NCBI GenBank assembly: GCA_010031735.1
Contig: RGZB01000016.1
Span: 1 to 36,138, forward strand
From: Pseudomonadota bacterium
GTDB lineage: Bacteria; Pseudomonadota; Alphaproteobacteria; Rickettsiales; RGZB01
Direction of reading: 5' to 3'
DNA length: 36,138 bases
The translations under genes were made by a program, and so were the position numbers. Positions 1-9,909 of this stretch are shown here, in pieces. The notes under the pieces are model-generated. The model was not told where the DNA came from, searched no databases, and saw only the letters and a program-made list of their open reading frames with translations. Each line of letters opens with the position of its first letter. Position 1 is the first letter of the stretch.

Positions 1-372
1 ACCGTACCCCTCGGTGATAAGATCGCTCACATACGCGATAAGGCAAAACTCACCGGTCCGGAAGCGGGTGCCCTCCAAACCATTGCGGATATTGCACTGA
101 CTGAAGATGCGCGCGGTTATCTCTTCCGTTTCAATACGAACGGCCAGGTGGCAAAGAGGCTTGGCTACCGGGATGATGGTTCCGATAAGGGTACGCTTGC
201 GGCACTTTCCGAGAAACTGAGGGCACTCGATGGCTTTGGCCATTTGGAGGGTCTTATCACGGTTCAGGATAGCGGTCCCCAAAAGCTGCTCATCGTGGAT
301 AAGCGCGTGTTTGAGCATGCGCTGGAACGTGAGCCGCGACGGCCGATGGGCTTCCGCCCGGTGGGTGAATAA
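1..372 (+). CDS. C-terminal fragment of an uncharacterised protein; N-terminus lies before the window
   Basis: Frame 1 is open from base 1 (TVPLGDKIAHIRDKAKLTG...) to the stop at 372, so the listed ATG at 148 is probably internal. Confidence 0.6.
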   Translation, partial: TVPLGDKIAHIRDKAKLTGPEAGALQTIADIALTEDARGYLFRFNTNGQVAKRLGYRDDGSDKGTLAALSEKLRALDGFGHLEGLITVQDSGPQKLLIVDKRVFEHALEREPRRPMGFRPVGE

Positions 373-450
373 TAGGCCCGGAACCAAAACAGAGGGTTTT
401 GCTTGTAATTACCCTCCAAAACCCCTTAAAATCCCTTTGGGAACAGAATT

Positions 451-1728
451 ATGGTTACAGAAAACACAGCCAAGCGCTCCGTGCTGCTGATTGTCACGGG
501 CAGTATCGCCGCCACGAAAGTGCCGGAGCTCATTCGCTTACTCAAAGACAAAGCGATGGATGTTACTGCCGTGCTCACGGAGGCGGGGGGCTACTTCATC
601 TCACCGCTCACACTTGCGTCGCTTACGGGCAAACGTGTCTACAGCGAACTTTTCTCCATCGATGAAGAAACCGAGATGGGGCACATCCAGCTCTCACGCA
701 AATCCGATCTGATTGTCGTGGCACCTGCGACTGCGAACACGATCGCGAAAATGGCGCAGGGCATTTCGGATGATCTCGCCTCCACGATATTGCTCGCGAC
801 GGATAAGCCCGTGCTTGTCGTGCCGGCGATGAACGTGCGTATGTGGGAGCATCCCGCGACCCAGCGTAATGTGCAGACACTCCGCAAGGACGGTGTCGTA
901 TTTGTGGGTCCCTCTAAGGGTGCGCTTGCCTGTGGGGAAGAAGGGCATGGCCGCATGGTGGAGCCTTCCGAGATCGTGGATGAGATCCAGCGCTTTTATG
1001 ACTTCAAGAAACTTGGCCGTCCGCTTCAAGGCAAGAAAGCACTTGTCACCAGTGGTCCGACGGTCGAGGCGATCGATCCGGTGCGTTATATTGCGAACCG
1101 TTCGTCCGGCAAGCAAGGACATGCGATTGCTGCAGCCTTGAAGGCGCTTGGCGCCGATGTCACCCTTGTCTCCGGCCCTACGGCACTTCCCGATCCGGTC
1201 GGGGTGAAGATGGTGAAGGTCGAATCCGCGCGTGAGATGTTAGACGCATGCTATAAGGCGCTTCCGGTAGATATGGCGGTATGTGCCGCGGCGGTGTCTG
1301 ATTGGCGCTCCTCGAACCTTTCCGAACAGAAGATCAAGAAACCCGCCAAGAAATCCATGAAGCCGGAAGATATGCTCACCTTTACCTTCATGGAAAACCC
1401 CGACATCTTGGAGTGCCTCGGCAAGCATGGGGACAAACGCCCGCAACTCGTGGTCGGTTTCGCGGCAGAGACTGAAAATGTGGTGAAGAACGCCAAAGCG
1501 AAGATGCAACGTAAGGGTTGTGACTGGATACTCGCGAACGATGTATCTGGCGGCAGCGTATTCGGTAGTGAGGATACCGAGATTCATTACATCACCGTGG
1601 ATGGCGAAGAGCACTGGCCGCTCATGAGTAAGCGCGACGTGGCTTTCACCCTTGCTTCCCGCATGAGTGATTATTTCAGTATCGATCCGAAACTGCGTAA
1701 GAATAACGTCACCAAACTTCTGCTGTAG
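451..1728 (+). CDS. coaBC: Bifunctional phosphopantothenoylcysteine decarboxylase / phosphopantothenate-cysteine ligase
   Basis: 425 aa; N-terminal flavoprotein fold ([58 protein letters not shown]) and CoaB half ([27 protein letters not shown]). Confidence 0.97.
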   Translation: MVTENTAKRSVLLIVTGSIAATKVPELIRLLKDKAMDVTAVLTEAGGYFISPLTLASLTGKRVYSELFSIDEETEMGHIQLSRKSDLIVVAPATANTIAKMAQGISDDLASTILLATDKPVLVVPAMNVRMWEHPATQRNVQTLRKDGVVFVGPSKGALACGEEGHGRMVEPSEIVDEIQRFYDFKKLGRPLQGKKALVTSGPTVEAIDPVRYIANRSSGKQGHAIAAALKALGADVTLVSGPTALPDPVGVKMVKVESAREMLDACYKALPVDMAVCAAAVSDWRSSNLSEQKIKKPAKKSMKPEDMLTFTFMENPDILECLGKHGDKRPQLVVGFAAETENVVKNAKAKMQRKGCDWILANDVSGGSVFGSEDTEIHYITVDGEEHWPLMSKRDVAFTLASRMSDYFSIDPKLRKNNVTKLLL

Positions 1729-1780
1729 ACAGGTGCGCGGTAGGCACGTTATGGTGTCGACCAGTCATATACGAGGTGTT

Positions 1781-2242
1781 ATGAAAACGAAGACTGTCCA
1801 AGTAGGTTTTAAAGTACTCGAACACGGCAAGGATCTGCCGGTTCCTTCCTATGCGACCGCTTCCAGTGCGGGTATGGACCTTTACGCCGCGGTCAAAGAA
1901 GACGTGGTGATCAAACCCTCCGAACGTAAACTGCTCCCGGCGGGTTTCTCGATGGCGCTGCCGGAAGGCTACGAAGCCCAAGTGCGCCCGCGCTCTGGTC
2001 TTGCACTCAAAAATGGTATCACGGTGCTGAACTCCCCGGGCACGATCGATGCGGATTACCGCGGTGAGGTTTGTGTGATTCTGATCAATCTCGGACAAGA
2101 ACCCTTCACCATCACGCGCGGTATGCGCATGGCACAGATGGTGATTGCACCGACCAGCCACGCAACCTTGGTGGTCGTAAACGACCTTGATGAAACGGCG
2201 CGCGGCAAAGGTGGTTTCGGTTCAACCGGTACGCACGGGTAA
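1781..2242 (+). CDS. dut: dUTP diphosphatase (dUTPase)
   Basis: Trimeric dUTPase motifs: [62 protein letters not shown] at 1781 preferred over the longer ORF start at 1667. Confidence 0.96.
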   Translation: MKTKTVQVGFKVLEHGKDLPVPSYATASSAGMDLYAAVKEDVVIKPSERKLLPAGFSMALPEGYEAQVRPRSGLALKNGITVLNSPGTIDADYRGEVCVILINLGQEPFTITRGMRMAQMVIAPTSHATLVVVNDLDETARGKGGFGSTGTHG

Positions 2243-2250
2243 TCATAACG

Positions 2251-2697
2251 ATGCACACACTTTCCAAAAAGGCCTTCGTTGCCATTGAAGCGGTGCTTTA
2301 TATCGCACTGCATAGCGGTGTTGAACCGGTCTGCGGCAAGAATATCGGTCGTTACCAAGGTGTGGCATCCCGCTATCTCGAACATATTCTACAAGCGTTG
2401 GTCCATGCCGGTATCCTGCGCGGCCAGCGGGGGCCTAAAGGTGGCTATTTCCTTGCACGTGAGCGGCGCAAGATTACACTGGGCGAAATTTACGAAGCAT
2501 TGATGAAAATCGATGCCGAACCGCATATCGATCATCCCCTTTCCGCACTAAACACCAAGGTGATCGAGCCGATCTGGGAAGAGGTGCAGAAACACCTGGT
2601 CACGGAATTGGCGAAAGTAACGGTGCAGGATCTCTGCGACCGTGCAACGAAGCAGGGACTTGAAGCGGAAACCAAGAAGCCTGATTTCACCATCTAG
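2251..2697 (+). CDS. Rrf2-family winged-helix transcriptional regulator
   Basis: 148 aa; Rrf2 HTH pattern (ASRYLEHILQALVHAGILRGQRGPKGGYFLARERRKITLGEIYEAL); lacks the IscR three-Cys cluster. Confidence 0.9.
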   Translation: MHTLSKKAFVAIEAVLYIALHSGVEPVCGKNIGRYQGVASRYLEHILQALVHAGILRGQRGPKGGYFLARERRKITLGEIYEALMKIDAEPHIDHPLSALNTKVIEPIWEEVQKHLVTELAKVTVQDLCDRATKQGLEAETKKPDFTI

Positions 2698-2839
2698 CCA
2701 CGCGAAAACGCGGCGCAAAACAAACCATCAATAACCTTTTTCTCTATGGGGATTTATTGTTTAAAACGCTTGGATTCTTATGATAGAAGCGCTATAAACG
2801 GTCTTCCTTTAGGGACATCATTTCAACAAGGAGCCTCCC

Positions 2840-3826
2840 ATGACAGCAGCCGCAAAAATCCCCAATACCCACGTGCACTACAAAACCAAGGGTCGCGGTA
2901 AAGTATATTCCAATATCATCGAGACCATTGGCGATACGCCGATGGTGAAACTGAATCGCATCGCAAAAGAAGCAGGATGCGTAGCCGATGTGTATGCGAA
3001 ACTCGAATTCTTCAATCCCCTTGCTTCGGTGAAAGACCGTCTTGCGATCGGCATGATCGAAGATGCGGAAGCAGCAGGCGTGCTGAAAAAAGATTCCGTC
3101 CTGGTCGAGCCGACTTCAGGCAACACGGGTATCGCACTTGCGTTCATCTGCGCGGCGAAAGGCTATAAACTGATCCTCACCATGCCGGAAAGCATGTCGG
3201 TCGAACGCCGTAAAATGCTGAAATTCCTGGGAGCGCAATTAGAGCTCACGCCAGCGGCAAAAGGTATGCGCGGTGCGATCGAGAAGGCCGAAGAGATCCT
3301 GAAAGGCAATCCGAAAGCGTTGATGCTGCAGCAGTTCAAGAACCCAGCGAATGCTGCGATTCACCGTAATACCACCGCGGAAGAAATCTGGAACGATACG
3401 AACGGTAAAGTCGATGTGTTCATCGCGGGTGTCGGTACGGGCGGTACGGTGACGGGTGTAGCACAGGTACTGAAACAGAAAAAGCCATCTGTCAAAATCA
3501 TCGCGGTGGAACCGGAAGACAGTCCCGTACTCTCGGGTGGCCAGCCGGGTCCGCATAAAATCCAAGGTATCGGCGCCGGTTTCGTGCCGGATGTACTCGA
3601 CAAAAACCTGATCGACGAAGTCGTGCAGGTGGGTAACCAGACGGCATTTAACACGGGCCGTAAACTTGCGCAACTCGAAGGTATCCCGGGTGGTATTTCC
3701 TCGGGGGCTACGGTGGCAGCGGCACTTGAAGTGGCTGCGCGTCCCGAGATGAAGGGTAAGACCGTGGTAGTGATTCTGGCATCGTTTGCAGAGCGCTACC
3801 TCTCCACCGACCTCTTCGCTGAGTAA
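2840..3826 (+). CDS. cysK: Cysteine synthase A (PLP-dependent O-acetylserine sulfhydrylase)
   Basis: [56 protein letters not shown] motifs. Confidence 0.97.
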   Translation: MTAAAKIPNTHVHYKTKGRGKVYSNIIETIGDTPMVKLNRIAKEAGCVADVYAKLEFFNPLASVKDRLAIGMIEDAEAAGVLKKDSVLVEPTSGNTGIALAFICAAKGYKLILTMPESMSVERRKMLKFLGAQLELTPAAKGMRGAIEKAEEILKGNPKALMLQQFKNPANAAIHRNTTAEEIWNDTNGKVDVFIAGVGTGGTVTGVAQVLKQKKPSVKIIAVEPEDSPVLSGGQPGPHKIQGIGAGFVPDVLDKNLIDEVVQVGNQTAFNTGRKLAQLEGIPGGISSGATVAAALEVAARPEMKGKTVVVILASFAERYLSTDLFAE

Positions 3827-3832
3827 TCACGC

Positions 3833-4600
3833 TTGAAACTGAGTGATCCTGCCCGCCGCCGTTATGCGCGGAATATCGTGCTGCCGGAAATCGGCGTCGC
3901 GGGACAGGAGAAGCTCCTTTCTGCGAAGGTACTGGTCATCGGTGCCGGCGGTCTCGGCTCTCCACTTTTGCTTTATCTTGCGGCAGCAGGCGTTGGCACG
4001 ATTGGCATCGTGGATAGCGACAAGGTCGAGCTTTCGAACTTGCAGCGCCAGATCGCGTTCGAGACAGCGGATATCGGGCGCAGTAAGACCGAAAGTGCCG
4101 CCGATGCGGTGAATGATTTAAATCCCGATATCCGCGTTGTCCAGCATCCCGTTCGGTTAACCGTTGAGAATGCCCGGACCCTTATTTCTGGGTACGATAT
4201 GGTCGCGGATGGCAGCGATAACTTCGAAACCCGCTTTTTGGTACATGACACCTGCTTTTCGCTCAGAAAGCCCGTGATTTCTGCGGCGGTGGTGGGTTTT
4301 AAGGGGCAATTATCCACCTATAAGGCGTACGAGGGGGCTAAAAACCCGTGTTACCATTGTTTTATCCCGGAAACCCCGCCGGCCGAGATCATGCCGAACT
4401 GCGCGGATAATGGGGTTTTGGGAGCGGTGGCAGGGGTCATGGCCTCGCTTCAGGCGACCGAGGTGATAAAGGAACTTCTCGGTATCGGAAAGTCGCTTTC
4501 TGGCTCTGTGGTTGTATTTGATGCACTTGATGCTATACTGCGCGCCACCCAATTACGACGGGATCCGGCTTGCCCGTTTTGCAGTAAACAGGCCGCGTGA
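3833..4600 (+). CDS. moeB: ThiF/MoeB/HesA-family sulfur-carrier adenylyltransferase
   Basis: 255 aa; VLVIGAGGLGSPLLLYLAAAGVGTIGIVDSDKVELSNLQRQ, ADGSDNFETRFLVHD, zinc Cys pairs (CYHC, CPFC). TTG start 6 nt after the cysK stop. Confidence 0.9.
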   Translation: MKLSDPARRRYARNIVLPEIGVAGQEKLLSAKVLVIGAGGLGSPLLLYLAAAGVGTIGIVDSDKVELSNLQRQIAFETADIGRSKTESAADAVNDLNPDIRVVQHPVRLTVENARTLISGYDMVADGSDNFETRFLVHDTCFSLRKPVISAAVVGFKGQLSTYKAYEGAKNPCYHCFIPETPPAEIMPNCADNGVLGAVAGVMASLQATEVIKELLGIGKSLSGSVVVFDALDAILRATQLRRDPACPFCSKQAA

Positions 4601-4623
4601 TAAAAAACCTACATGAGGACGAT

Positions 4624-5130
4624 ATGAAAAAGGCGCTCAAATTCGGAATTCTGGCTCTCACGGCTGCTGCTAGCATTGCAGTGGTATCGCAGCTTGCGAT
4701 CGCAGGTGACAAAAAAGCCGACGCGAAAAAAACCGATGATAAAAAACCGGGCATCTTCGTGCTGGATACGAACAAAGATGGCGTGATCACCTTGGATGAA
4801 ATGAAAGCGCGTCCCAACAAAAGTAAACAACCGCGTTCTCCGGAAGCCGAACAACGTATCGAAGAGCGTTTCAAAGAACTCGATAAAAACAACGACGGCA
4901 AAATCGACGCTGCTGAAATCGAGAAATTCAAAGAAGAGCGGAACAAGCCGATCAGCAAAAAAGAGTTCATGAGCAAAGCGAATGAACGTGCAGAGAAAGC
5001 CTTCGATAAACTGGATACCAACAAAGACGGTACCATCGATGCGAATGAGCGTCAGTCTGCACGCGAAGCACTCCGTAAGAAAATCGAAGAGCGTCGCGCG
5101 GAGCTCCAGAAAGAACAGAAGAAGAACTAA
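4624..5130 (+). CDS. Secreted EF-hand calcium-binding protein
   Basis: N-terminal signal peptide and three EF-hand loops: DTNKDGVITLDE, DKNNDGKIDAAE, DTNKDGTIDANE. Confidence 0.88.
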   Translation: MKKALKFGILALTAAASIAVVSQLAIAGDKKADAKKTDDKKPGIFVLDTNKDGVITLDEMKARPNKSKQPRSPEAEQRIEERFKELDKNNDGKIDAAEIEKFKEERNKPISKKEFMSKANERAEKAFDKLDTNKDGTIDANERQSAREALRKKIEERRAELQKEQKKN

Positions 5131-5789
5131 GGATATAACGTCAACACGTTATCCTTTACTTCGTAGCTGCGTAATTTCTCCAGGAAACTCATCCCGAGGA
5201 GTGGCGTATCGAGTGATGCGCCATTCACCGATGCCCGCACGTTCCGGATAGTGATCGACCCTACGGTGATCTCATCGAGTGTGATCGGGGCGCCCTTCAC
5301 CGTACCGTTCGCGGTATTCGAGAGTTGATTGAACACCAGGCGGGAGGTATCGATACCAAGGCGTATCGCAACCTCTTTATCGATCACGGTTTGCGTAGCA
5401 CCCGTATCCACCATGAAGCGTACCGGCTTCCCATTCACCCGCGCACTGATATAGTAATGCCCATCCGTCGCGGCCCGGATTTCAATAGCGCCGTTCTGTT
5501 CGATCGGCGCACTGGGGTTGATGAAGCCGATTACGGTGTTCTGGTTTTTCTGGTAAAACCCGTAGCCGATCATGAGCACGCAGATAAGAATGATCCATAT
5601 CGCAGCATATTGAAAACCTTGCGAGGCACGGCCTTTGAAATGCAGGAATACGGAACTGCCGAGCATCGGGATCAGGAGCAGATAGTAAGCAAGGGATTTG
5701 GTATCGCCCGAGACGGCATCTGGGAATTGGTGGTAGAGCAGCGCGGTAAGCGCGATAAGTCCAACCAATGTCAGTATCGCGTACCGCAT
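5127..5789 (-). CDS. Membrane-anchored retropepsin-like aspartic protease (TIGR02281/clan AA type)
   Basis: N-terminal TM helices, then YYISARVNGKPVRFMVDTGATQTVIDKEVAIRLGID and LLGMSFLEKLRSYEV. Start MRYAILT, coupled TAATG to the upstream ABC gene. Confidence 0.88.
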   Translation of the reverse strand: MRYAILTLVGLIALTALLYHQFPDAVSGDTKSLAYYLLLIPMLGSSVFLHFKGRASQGFQYAAIWIILICVLMIGYGFYQKNQNTVIGFINPSAPIEQNGAIEIRAATDGHYYISARVNGKPVRFMVDTGATQTVIDKEVAIRLGIDTSRLVFNQLSNTANGTVKGAPITLDEITVGSITIRNVRASVNGASLDTPLLGMSFLEKLRSYEVKDNVLTLYP

Positions 5790-7618
5790 TATAATCCCGC
5801 TGCATCCGGCAGGAATCCACCTGCCTGCATGTTCCACAGCTTGGCGTAATGTCCCGCAGCCTTAAGCAATTCGGCGTGCGTACCATTCTCGATGATCTCC
5901 CCCTCCTTGAACACCAGGATGCGGTCCATCTCCGCAAGCGTCGAAAGGCGGTGCGCGATTACGATCGTGGTGCGGCCTTCCATCAGGGTATAGAGCGTTT
6001 CCTGGATGTATTTCTCGGTAATGGAGTCGAGCGAAGAGGTGGCTTCATCCAGAATCAAGATCGGCGCGTTCTTTAAGATCGCGCGTGCGATGGCGATACG
6101 TTGGCGCTGGCCACCGGAGAGTTTGATGCCCCGTTCACCGACCAGCGCTGAATAACCACCCGGCACTTCCTGGATGAAGGCATCGCATCGCGCCTGGCGT
6201 GAAGCGGCAAACACCTCGGCATCCGTTGCTTCTGTGCGGCCATAGCGGATGTTTTCCATGAGTGTACGGTGGAACAGTGTCGTATCTTGGGGGATCATCG
6301 AGATTGAATGGCGCAGTGAATCCTGTGTCACGGTTTTGATATCCTGCCCGTCGATCAGAATGCGGCCACCCTCGACATCGTAGAGACGCAGTATCAGATT
6401 CACGAACGTACTTTTGCCGCTGCCGGAGAAGCCGACGAGTCCTACTTTCTCCCCGGCTTTGATGGTGATGCTTTTGTTGCGGAAGATATCCTTACCCGCG
6501 ATGTAATGGAACTGTACGTTGTCGAAAACGATCTCGCCTTTTTTCACTACGATGGGTTTGGCATCCGGCACATCCGTCACGTCATGTGCGCGGTTGATGA
6601 TGGAAAGTGCCTGCTTCACCGTGCCGATGGAGCTGAAGAAATCCGGCAGCTCGGTGGATAACATCCATACCACATGCAACACGCCCATACCGGTCGAGAT
6701 CACGAACACCACATCGCCGATGGTCATCCAGCCCATCTGCCAGCCGTGGATGGAATAAAGCATCAAGGCGATCGCGGTGAAGAGTGCAGGGAGTTCCATC
6801 GCCATCCGTACATTCCACATCGAGACGAGCACGCGGCGGTGGCTTTTCTTTTCGATATCCTGCGAAACGCCGACATAACTCCGTTCGTAGAGCGAGCGGG
6901 AGAACAGGCGCATGGTGGTGATATTGGTGAGCACATCCACGATATGGCCTTGCAGGATGTTGCGATTCTCAGCACTGATATTGGCGTAATGATCGACTTT
7001 CTGACCCATGAAATACGCGATGGAAAGCTGCACGCACACCCAAAGGCAGATGATAGCGGAGAAGATCGGGCTCACGACCGCGAGCATGATGATGGCGGCG
7101 AGCGTCACCGAGACCGTGGTGATGATACGCCAGCGCACGAAATCCAGCGTCGATTGTGTATAGCGTGGAAGGTCGGCGATCTTACCGGCGATGCTGCCCG
7201 CGAAATGATCGGCGAAATATTGGTGTGAGTGCTGCTTGACGTAATCGAAGGCCGTCATGCGGATATCCGCTTGGAATTTCGGCCAGGTATGCGTGCCCAC
7301 CCATTCCTGGATACGCCAGTTCACCACCCAGGCGACCCACACTGCAAAATATAAGGTGATGGGGCCGGAGAGCACCGACATCACTTCGGCTTTAGGGCCC
7401 GTATAGTTCGTAAGTGCATCGACGATGAGTTTCAACGCGTACGGCAGCACGTTGCTTTCAAGCACATGGGCGACCGGGGCAATCAAAAGCACGATGAATG
7501 CCGCACGGTAAGGGCGCATGAAGTAACGGATGAAGGCAAAGATCGTGGAAGGTAGATGCTGCGGCGTGTTCATGCCTTCCAGCATTAACATAAACGCCCG
7601 ATTTGTCGAGCCTTTCAA
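5789..7618 (-). CDS. ABC transporter, fused permease and ATP-binding subunit (exporter type)
   Basis: TM domain then Walker A (GFSGSGKST), signature (LSGGQRQRIAIARAIL), Walker B (ILILDEATSSLD). Confidence 0.95.
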   Translation of the reverse strand: MKGSTNRAFMLMLEGMNTPQHLPSTIFAFIRYFMRPYRAAFIVLLIAPVAHVLESNVLPYALKLIVDALTNYTGPKAEVMSVLSGPITLYFAVWVAWVVNWRIQEWVGTHTWPKFQADIRMTAFDYVKQHSHQYFADHFAGSIAGKIADLPRYTQSTLDFVRWRIITTVSVTLAAIIMLAVVSPIFSAIICLWVCVQLSIAYFMGQKVDHYANISAENRNILQGHIVDVLTNITTMRLFSRSLYERSYVGVSQDIEKKSHRRVLVSMWNVRMAMELPALFTAIALMLYSIHGWQMGWMTIGDVVFVISTGMGVLHVVWMLSTELPDFFSSIGTVKQALSIINRAHDVTDVPDAKPIVVKKGEIVFDNVQFHYIAGKDIFRNKSITIKAGEKVGLVGFSGSGKSTFVNLILRLYDVEGGRILIDGQDIKTVTQDSLRHSISMIPQDTTLFHRTLMENIRYGRTEATDAEVFAASRQARCDAFIQEVPGGYSALVGERGIKLSGGQRQRIAIARAILKNAPILILDEATSSLDSITEKYIQETLYTLMEGRTTIVIAHRLSTLAEMDRILVFKEGEIIENGTHAELLKAAGHYAKLWNMQAGGFLPDAAGL

Positions 7619-7639
7619 GGTGATATGCGGCTTTCCGGA

Positions 7640-7654
7640 TTAATAATCTATTAA
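7640..7654 (+). promoter_or_regulatory. CtrA-box-like element TTAA-N7-TTAAC
   Basis: TTAATAATCTATTAAC; two TTAA half-sites with 7-bp spacer, 45-59 bp upstream of the ATG at 7699. Confidence 0.6.
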
Positions 7655-7698
7655 CCTATTGATGCTACTCTCAATTTATAACGATATCAGGATGCAAT

Positions 7699-7887
7699 AT
7701 GGAAATTGAAAAACTGGCGCTTCTTAAAAGCTATACCGAAGGCCGTTTGAGCTGGCGCGAGGCGGCATTGTCGCTCGAGGTCGATGGCTATGAAGCACTG
7801 ATGGAACTCATGGAAACCATGGGGCTCACATGCCGTATGCCGCAGAAGGCTAGTAGCAGCTGGGCAAATCTGGTGGCTAAGAAATAA
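7699..7887 (+). CDS. Small 62-aa protein, helix-rich, weakly resembling UPF0175/Phd-like antitoxins
   Basis: KLALLKSYTEGRLSWREAALSLEVDGYEALMELMETMGL resembles the UPF0175 pattern (YxxGxLSxxxAAxxLxxxxxExLxLLxxxG). Followed by TAAGATG coupling to the next ORF. Confidence 0.6.
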   Translation: MEIEKLALLKSYTEGRLSWREAALSLEVDGYEALMELMETMGLTCRMPQKASSSWANLVAKK

Positions 7888-7888
7888 G

Positions 7889-9094
7889 ATGGTCGATCAG
7901 CGCGATGAAATATATGGCAAGTTAGAGGCCGCCCAGCGCGTGATCGAGCATGCCGATACGTGTTCGATCCCGAAAGGCGATCCAGTCACAGGCTTAGAGG
8001 CCAAGCGCGATGTGATGACGGGTACGGGCCTCATGGCTTCGAGTTATCTCATGCCGTATCAGGCAAGCTGGGAACAGGCCAAAGGCATGTGTTCCGATAT
8101 CGTACTTGCATCACGCGCGGCATGCCGTCTGCTCGGCATCAAACTCGTGCGCCCGCAGACCGCCATCGGCAAGATGATGGAAACCGCGCGGGGCGAGATG
8201 TGGCATCCGGGCGAGGGCGACTTCCACGAGTATCTCGAGAAGACCGACCATCGTCGTTGGTTCATGGATGTGGAGACCGCGCATTGTGCAGAGTTCATGG
8301 CGCGACTTACGAAGACAGGCAGTGATGGCAAGAAGAGCATCCTGGGTGATACCTTGCTCCCGGTCGTAGCGACCTTAGAGCGGATCGGTCATAAGAATGC
8401 GAATGACCTAAGCGGCCCTGATATGCGCAGTTGGCGCGAAGCGCTCGGTGCCACGGACCATCCATGGCCTTCCGAGGTCGTGACCCGCACATCGTTTGCG
8501 AACCATCAGGTGAATGCCAACAAGGTGAAGCTCTATGCCTTTACCATCACGGGCCTGCTCTATCCGGACAGGCTGGCAAAGATGGAGATCACCGACTTCC
8601 GTGATTTCCCGCTCATCAATCCTGAAACCAAAGAGATCGATGACCCCGTTGTGATCCAGGCGATGAAGATGCAAGGCGACCTATGGGAGTTCGTGATCGA
8701 CAGCAAGCGCCTTAAATCGGCGCAAGCAGATTGCGCAGACCATGCGCTTGCCGATTATGTCACCGATTATTTCCCGAAAGAGCCAAAAGATGCACTGCTG
8801 GTGATCGTAACGGACGACCATAAGAATCACGAACGGCTGCAGCAAAGGGTGAAGGAAACCGGCATGGCTGACCGTGCGCTGATCCTCACTTCTGAGTCTG
8901 TTCCGCTCTATCTCCGCACATCAGCGGAGTATGTGCGTAATGAGATCAAATCTCACGCTTCGGTGGACGGTAAGCTGAAAGCGATGGAAGCAAGCGCTGC
9001 CAAGGTCGAAGCGGCTGTGCAGAAAGCCAAGGCGAACGGCAACGGCAAGAATAAGAACGGCACGGGCGAACACGCTCCCGGTGGCTGGCTATAG
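7889..9094 (+). CDS. Hypothetical 401-aa protein; C-terminal region possibly PIN/DUF3368-like
   Basis: Full-length ORF starting 1 nt after the upstream stop; segment DCADHALADYV...DALLVIVTDDHKNHERL resembles the terminal acidic motifs of PIN nucleases. No confident family. Confidence 0.7.
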   Translation: MVDQRDEIYGKLEAAQRVIEHADTCSIPKGDPVTGLEAKRDVMTGTGLMASSYLMPYQASWEQAKGMCSDIVLASRAACRLLGIKLVRPQTAIGKMMETARGEMWHPGEGDFHEYLEKTDHRRWFMDVETAHCAEFMARLTKTGSDGKKSILGDTLLPVVATLERIGHKNANDLSGPDMRSWREALGATDHPWPSEVVTRTSFANHQVNANKVKLYAFTITGLLYPDRLAKMEITDFRDFPLINPETKEIDDPVVIQAMKMQGDLWEFVIDSKRLKSAQADCADHALADYVTDYFPKEPKDALLVIVTDDHKNHERLQQRVKETGMADRALILTSESVPLYLRTSAEYVRNEIKSHASVDGKLKAMEASAAKVEAAVQKAKANGNGKNKNGTGEHAPGGWL

Positions 9095-9095
9095 C

Positions 9096-9857
9096 CTAGT
9101 GGTTCCCGGCTTTCTTTGAACTGAGCAAAATACCCACAATCATAATGACGGCGATCACGGCCGATGAACTGTAGCGGCTCAGATCCAACCCGCCATGATC
9201 ATACGGCTTCGTGAGAATATCGCCGAGCGTCGCACCGAGCGGGCGCGTTAAGATGAAAGCAGCCCAGAACAGAAGCGTATGCGATAGATGGGTAAAATAA
9301 TACGCCGCTGCGATCAGCACCAGCACGCCCCCGAAAACCAACGCGCCGCCTTCGTATCCGATGCCTGGCGTGTCAGCTAGGAAGTCGCCGAGTGCCGTAC
9401 CGAGCGTGTTAGAGAAAAGAATGGTCGCCCAGTAGAAGGCCTCCGCCTTCGGTGTGGTGATCGTATCGACGGAGACGGAGCCGAGCGAAAAATGCCAGAG
9501 CGCCAGCACTATCATAAGTGCGATAAAAAGGATAAGCGAACCGCCCGTATAACCGATACCCATCGACCGTGTCGCGAAATCGGCCATGGTGGTGCCGACG
9601 GTCGTGGTGGTCACGATCACCGCCCAATAAAGGAAAGGGTGGTAGGATTGGGTTTTGGTCTGGGCTATCACGCTTGCCAAGAAGAACACCGCGAATATGC
9701 CGGTGCCGGCGGCATAGCCCAGGTTCATCGTCATGGAAACCGCATCGCCCGCCGTTTCGCCAAAGGTGGTGGCAGCGATCTTGATGAGCCAGAAGGCGAG
9801 GGTAACCGCCGGGACTTTCCGAATGGTACCAACTGCTGAGTTTGATAACTGCTGCAT
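9096..9857 (-). CDS. COG4705-type integral membrane protein with four internal repeats
   Basis: Four repeats: KIAATTFGETAGDAVSMTMNLGYAAG / VIVTTTTVGTTMADFATRSMGIGYTGG / ILFSNTLGTALGDFLADTPGIGYEGG / FILTRPLGATLGDILTKPYDHGG. Confidence 0.85.
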   Translation of the reverse strand: MQQLSNSAVGTIRKVPAVTLAFWLIKIAATTFGETAGDAVSMTMNLGYAAGTGIFAVFFLASVIAQTKTQSYHPFLYWAVIVTTTTVGTTMADFATRSMGIGYTGGSLILFIALMIVLALWHFSLGSVSVDTITTPKAEAFYWATILFSNTLGTALGDFLADTPGIGYEGGALVFGGVLVLIAAAYYFTHLSHTLLFWAAFILTRPLGATLGDILTKPYDHGGLDLSRYSSSAVIAVIMIVGILLSSKKAGNH

Positions 9858-9892
9858 AGGCCTTGATTTATAACATAAATCAAGGCCTATGC
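9854..9892. repeat. Perfect 17-bp inverted repeat, 5-nt loop
   Basis: GCATAGGCCTTGATTTA-taaca-TAAATCAAGGCCTATGC; contains the start codon (CAT at 9855-9857) of the minus-strand membrane gene. Confidence 0.95.
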
Positions 9893-9909
9893 TAAATGGT
9901 ATTTAGATA

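Noticed and set aside
6674-7228. 184-aa plus-strand ORF, His/Asp-rich
   Set aside because: Antisense to the ABC transporter membrane domain; composition is typical of a shadow ORF.
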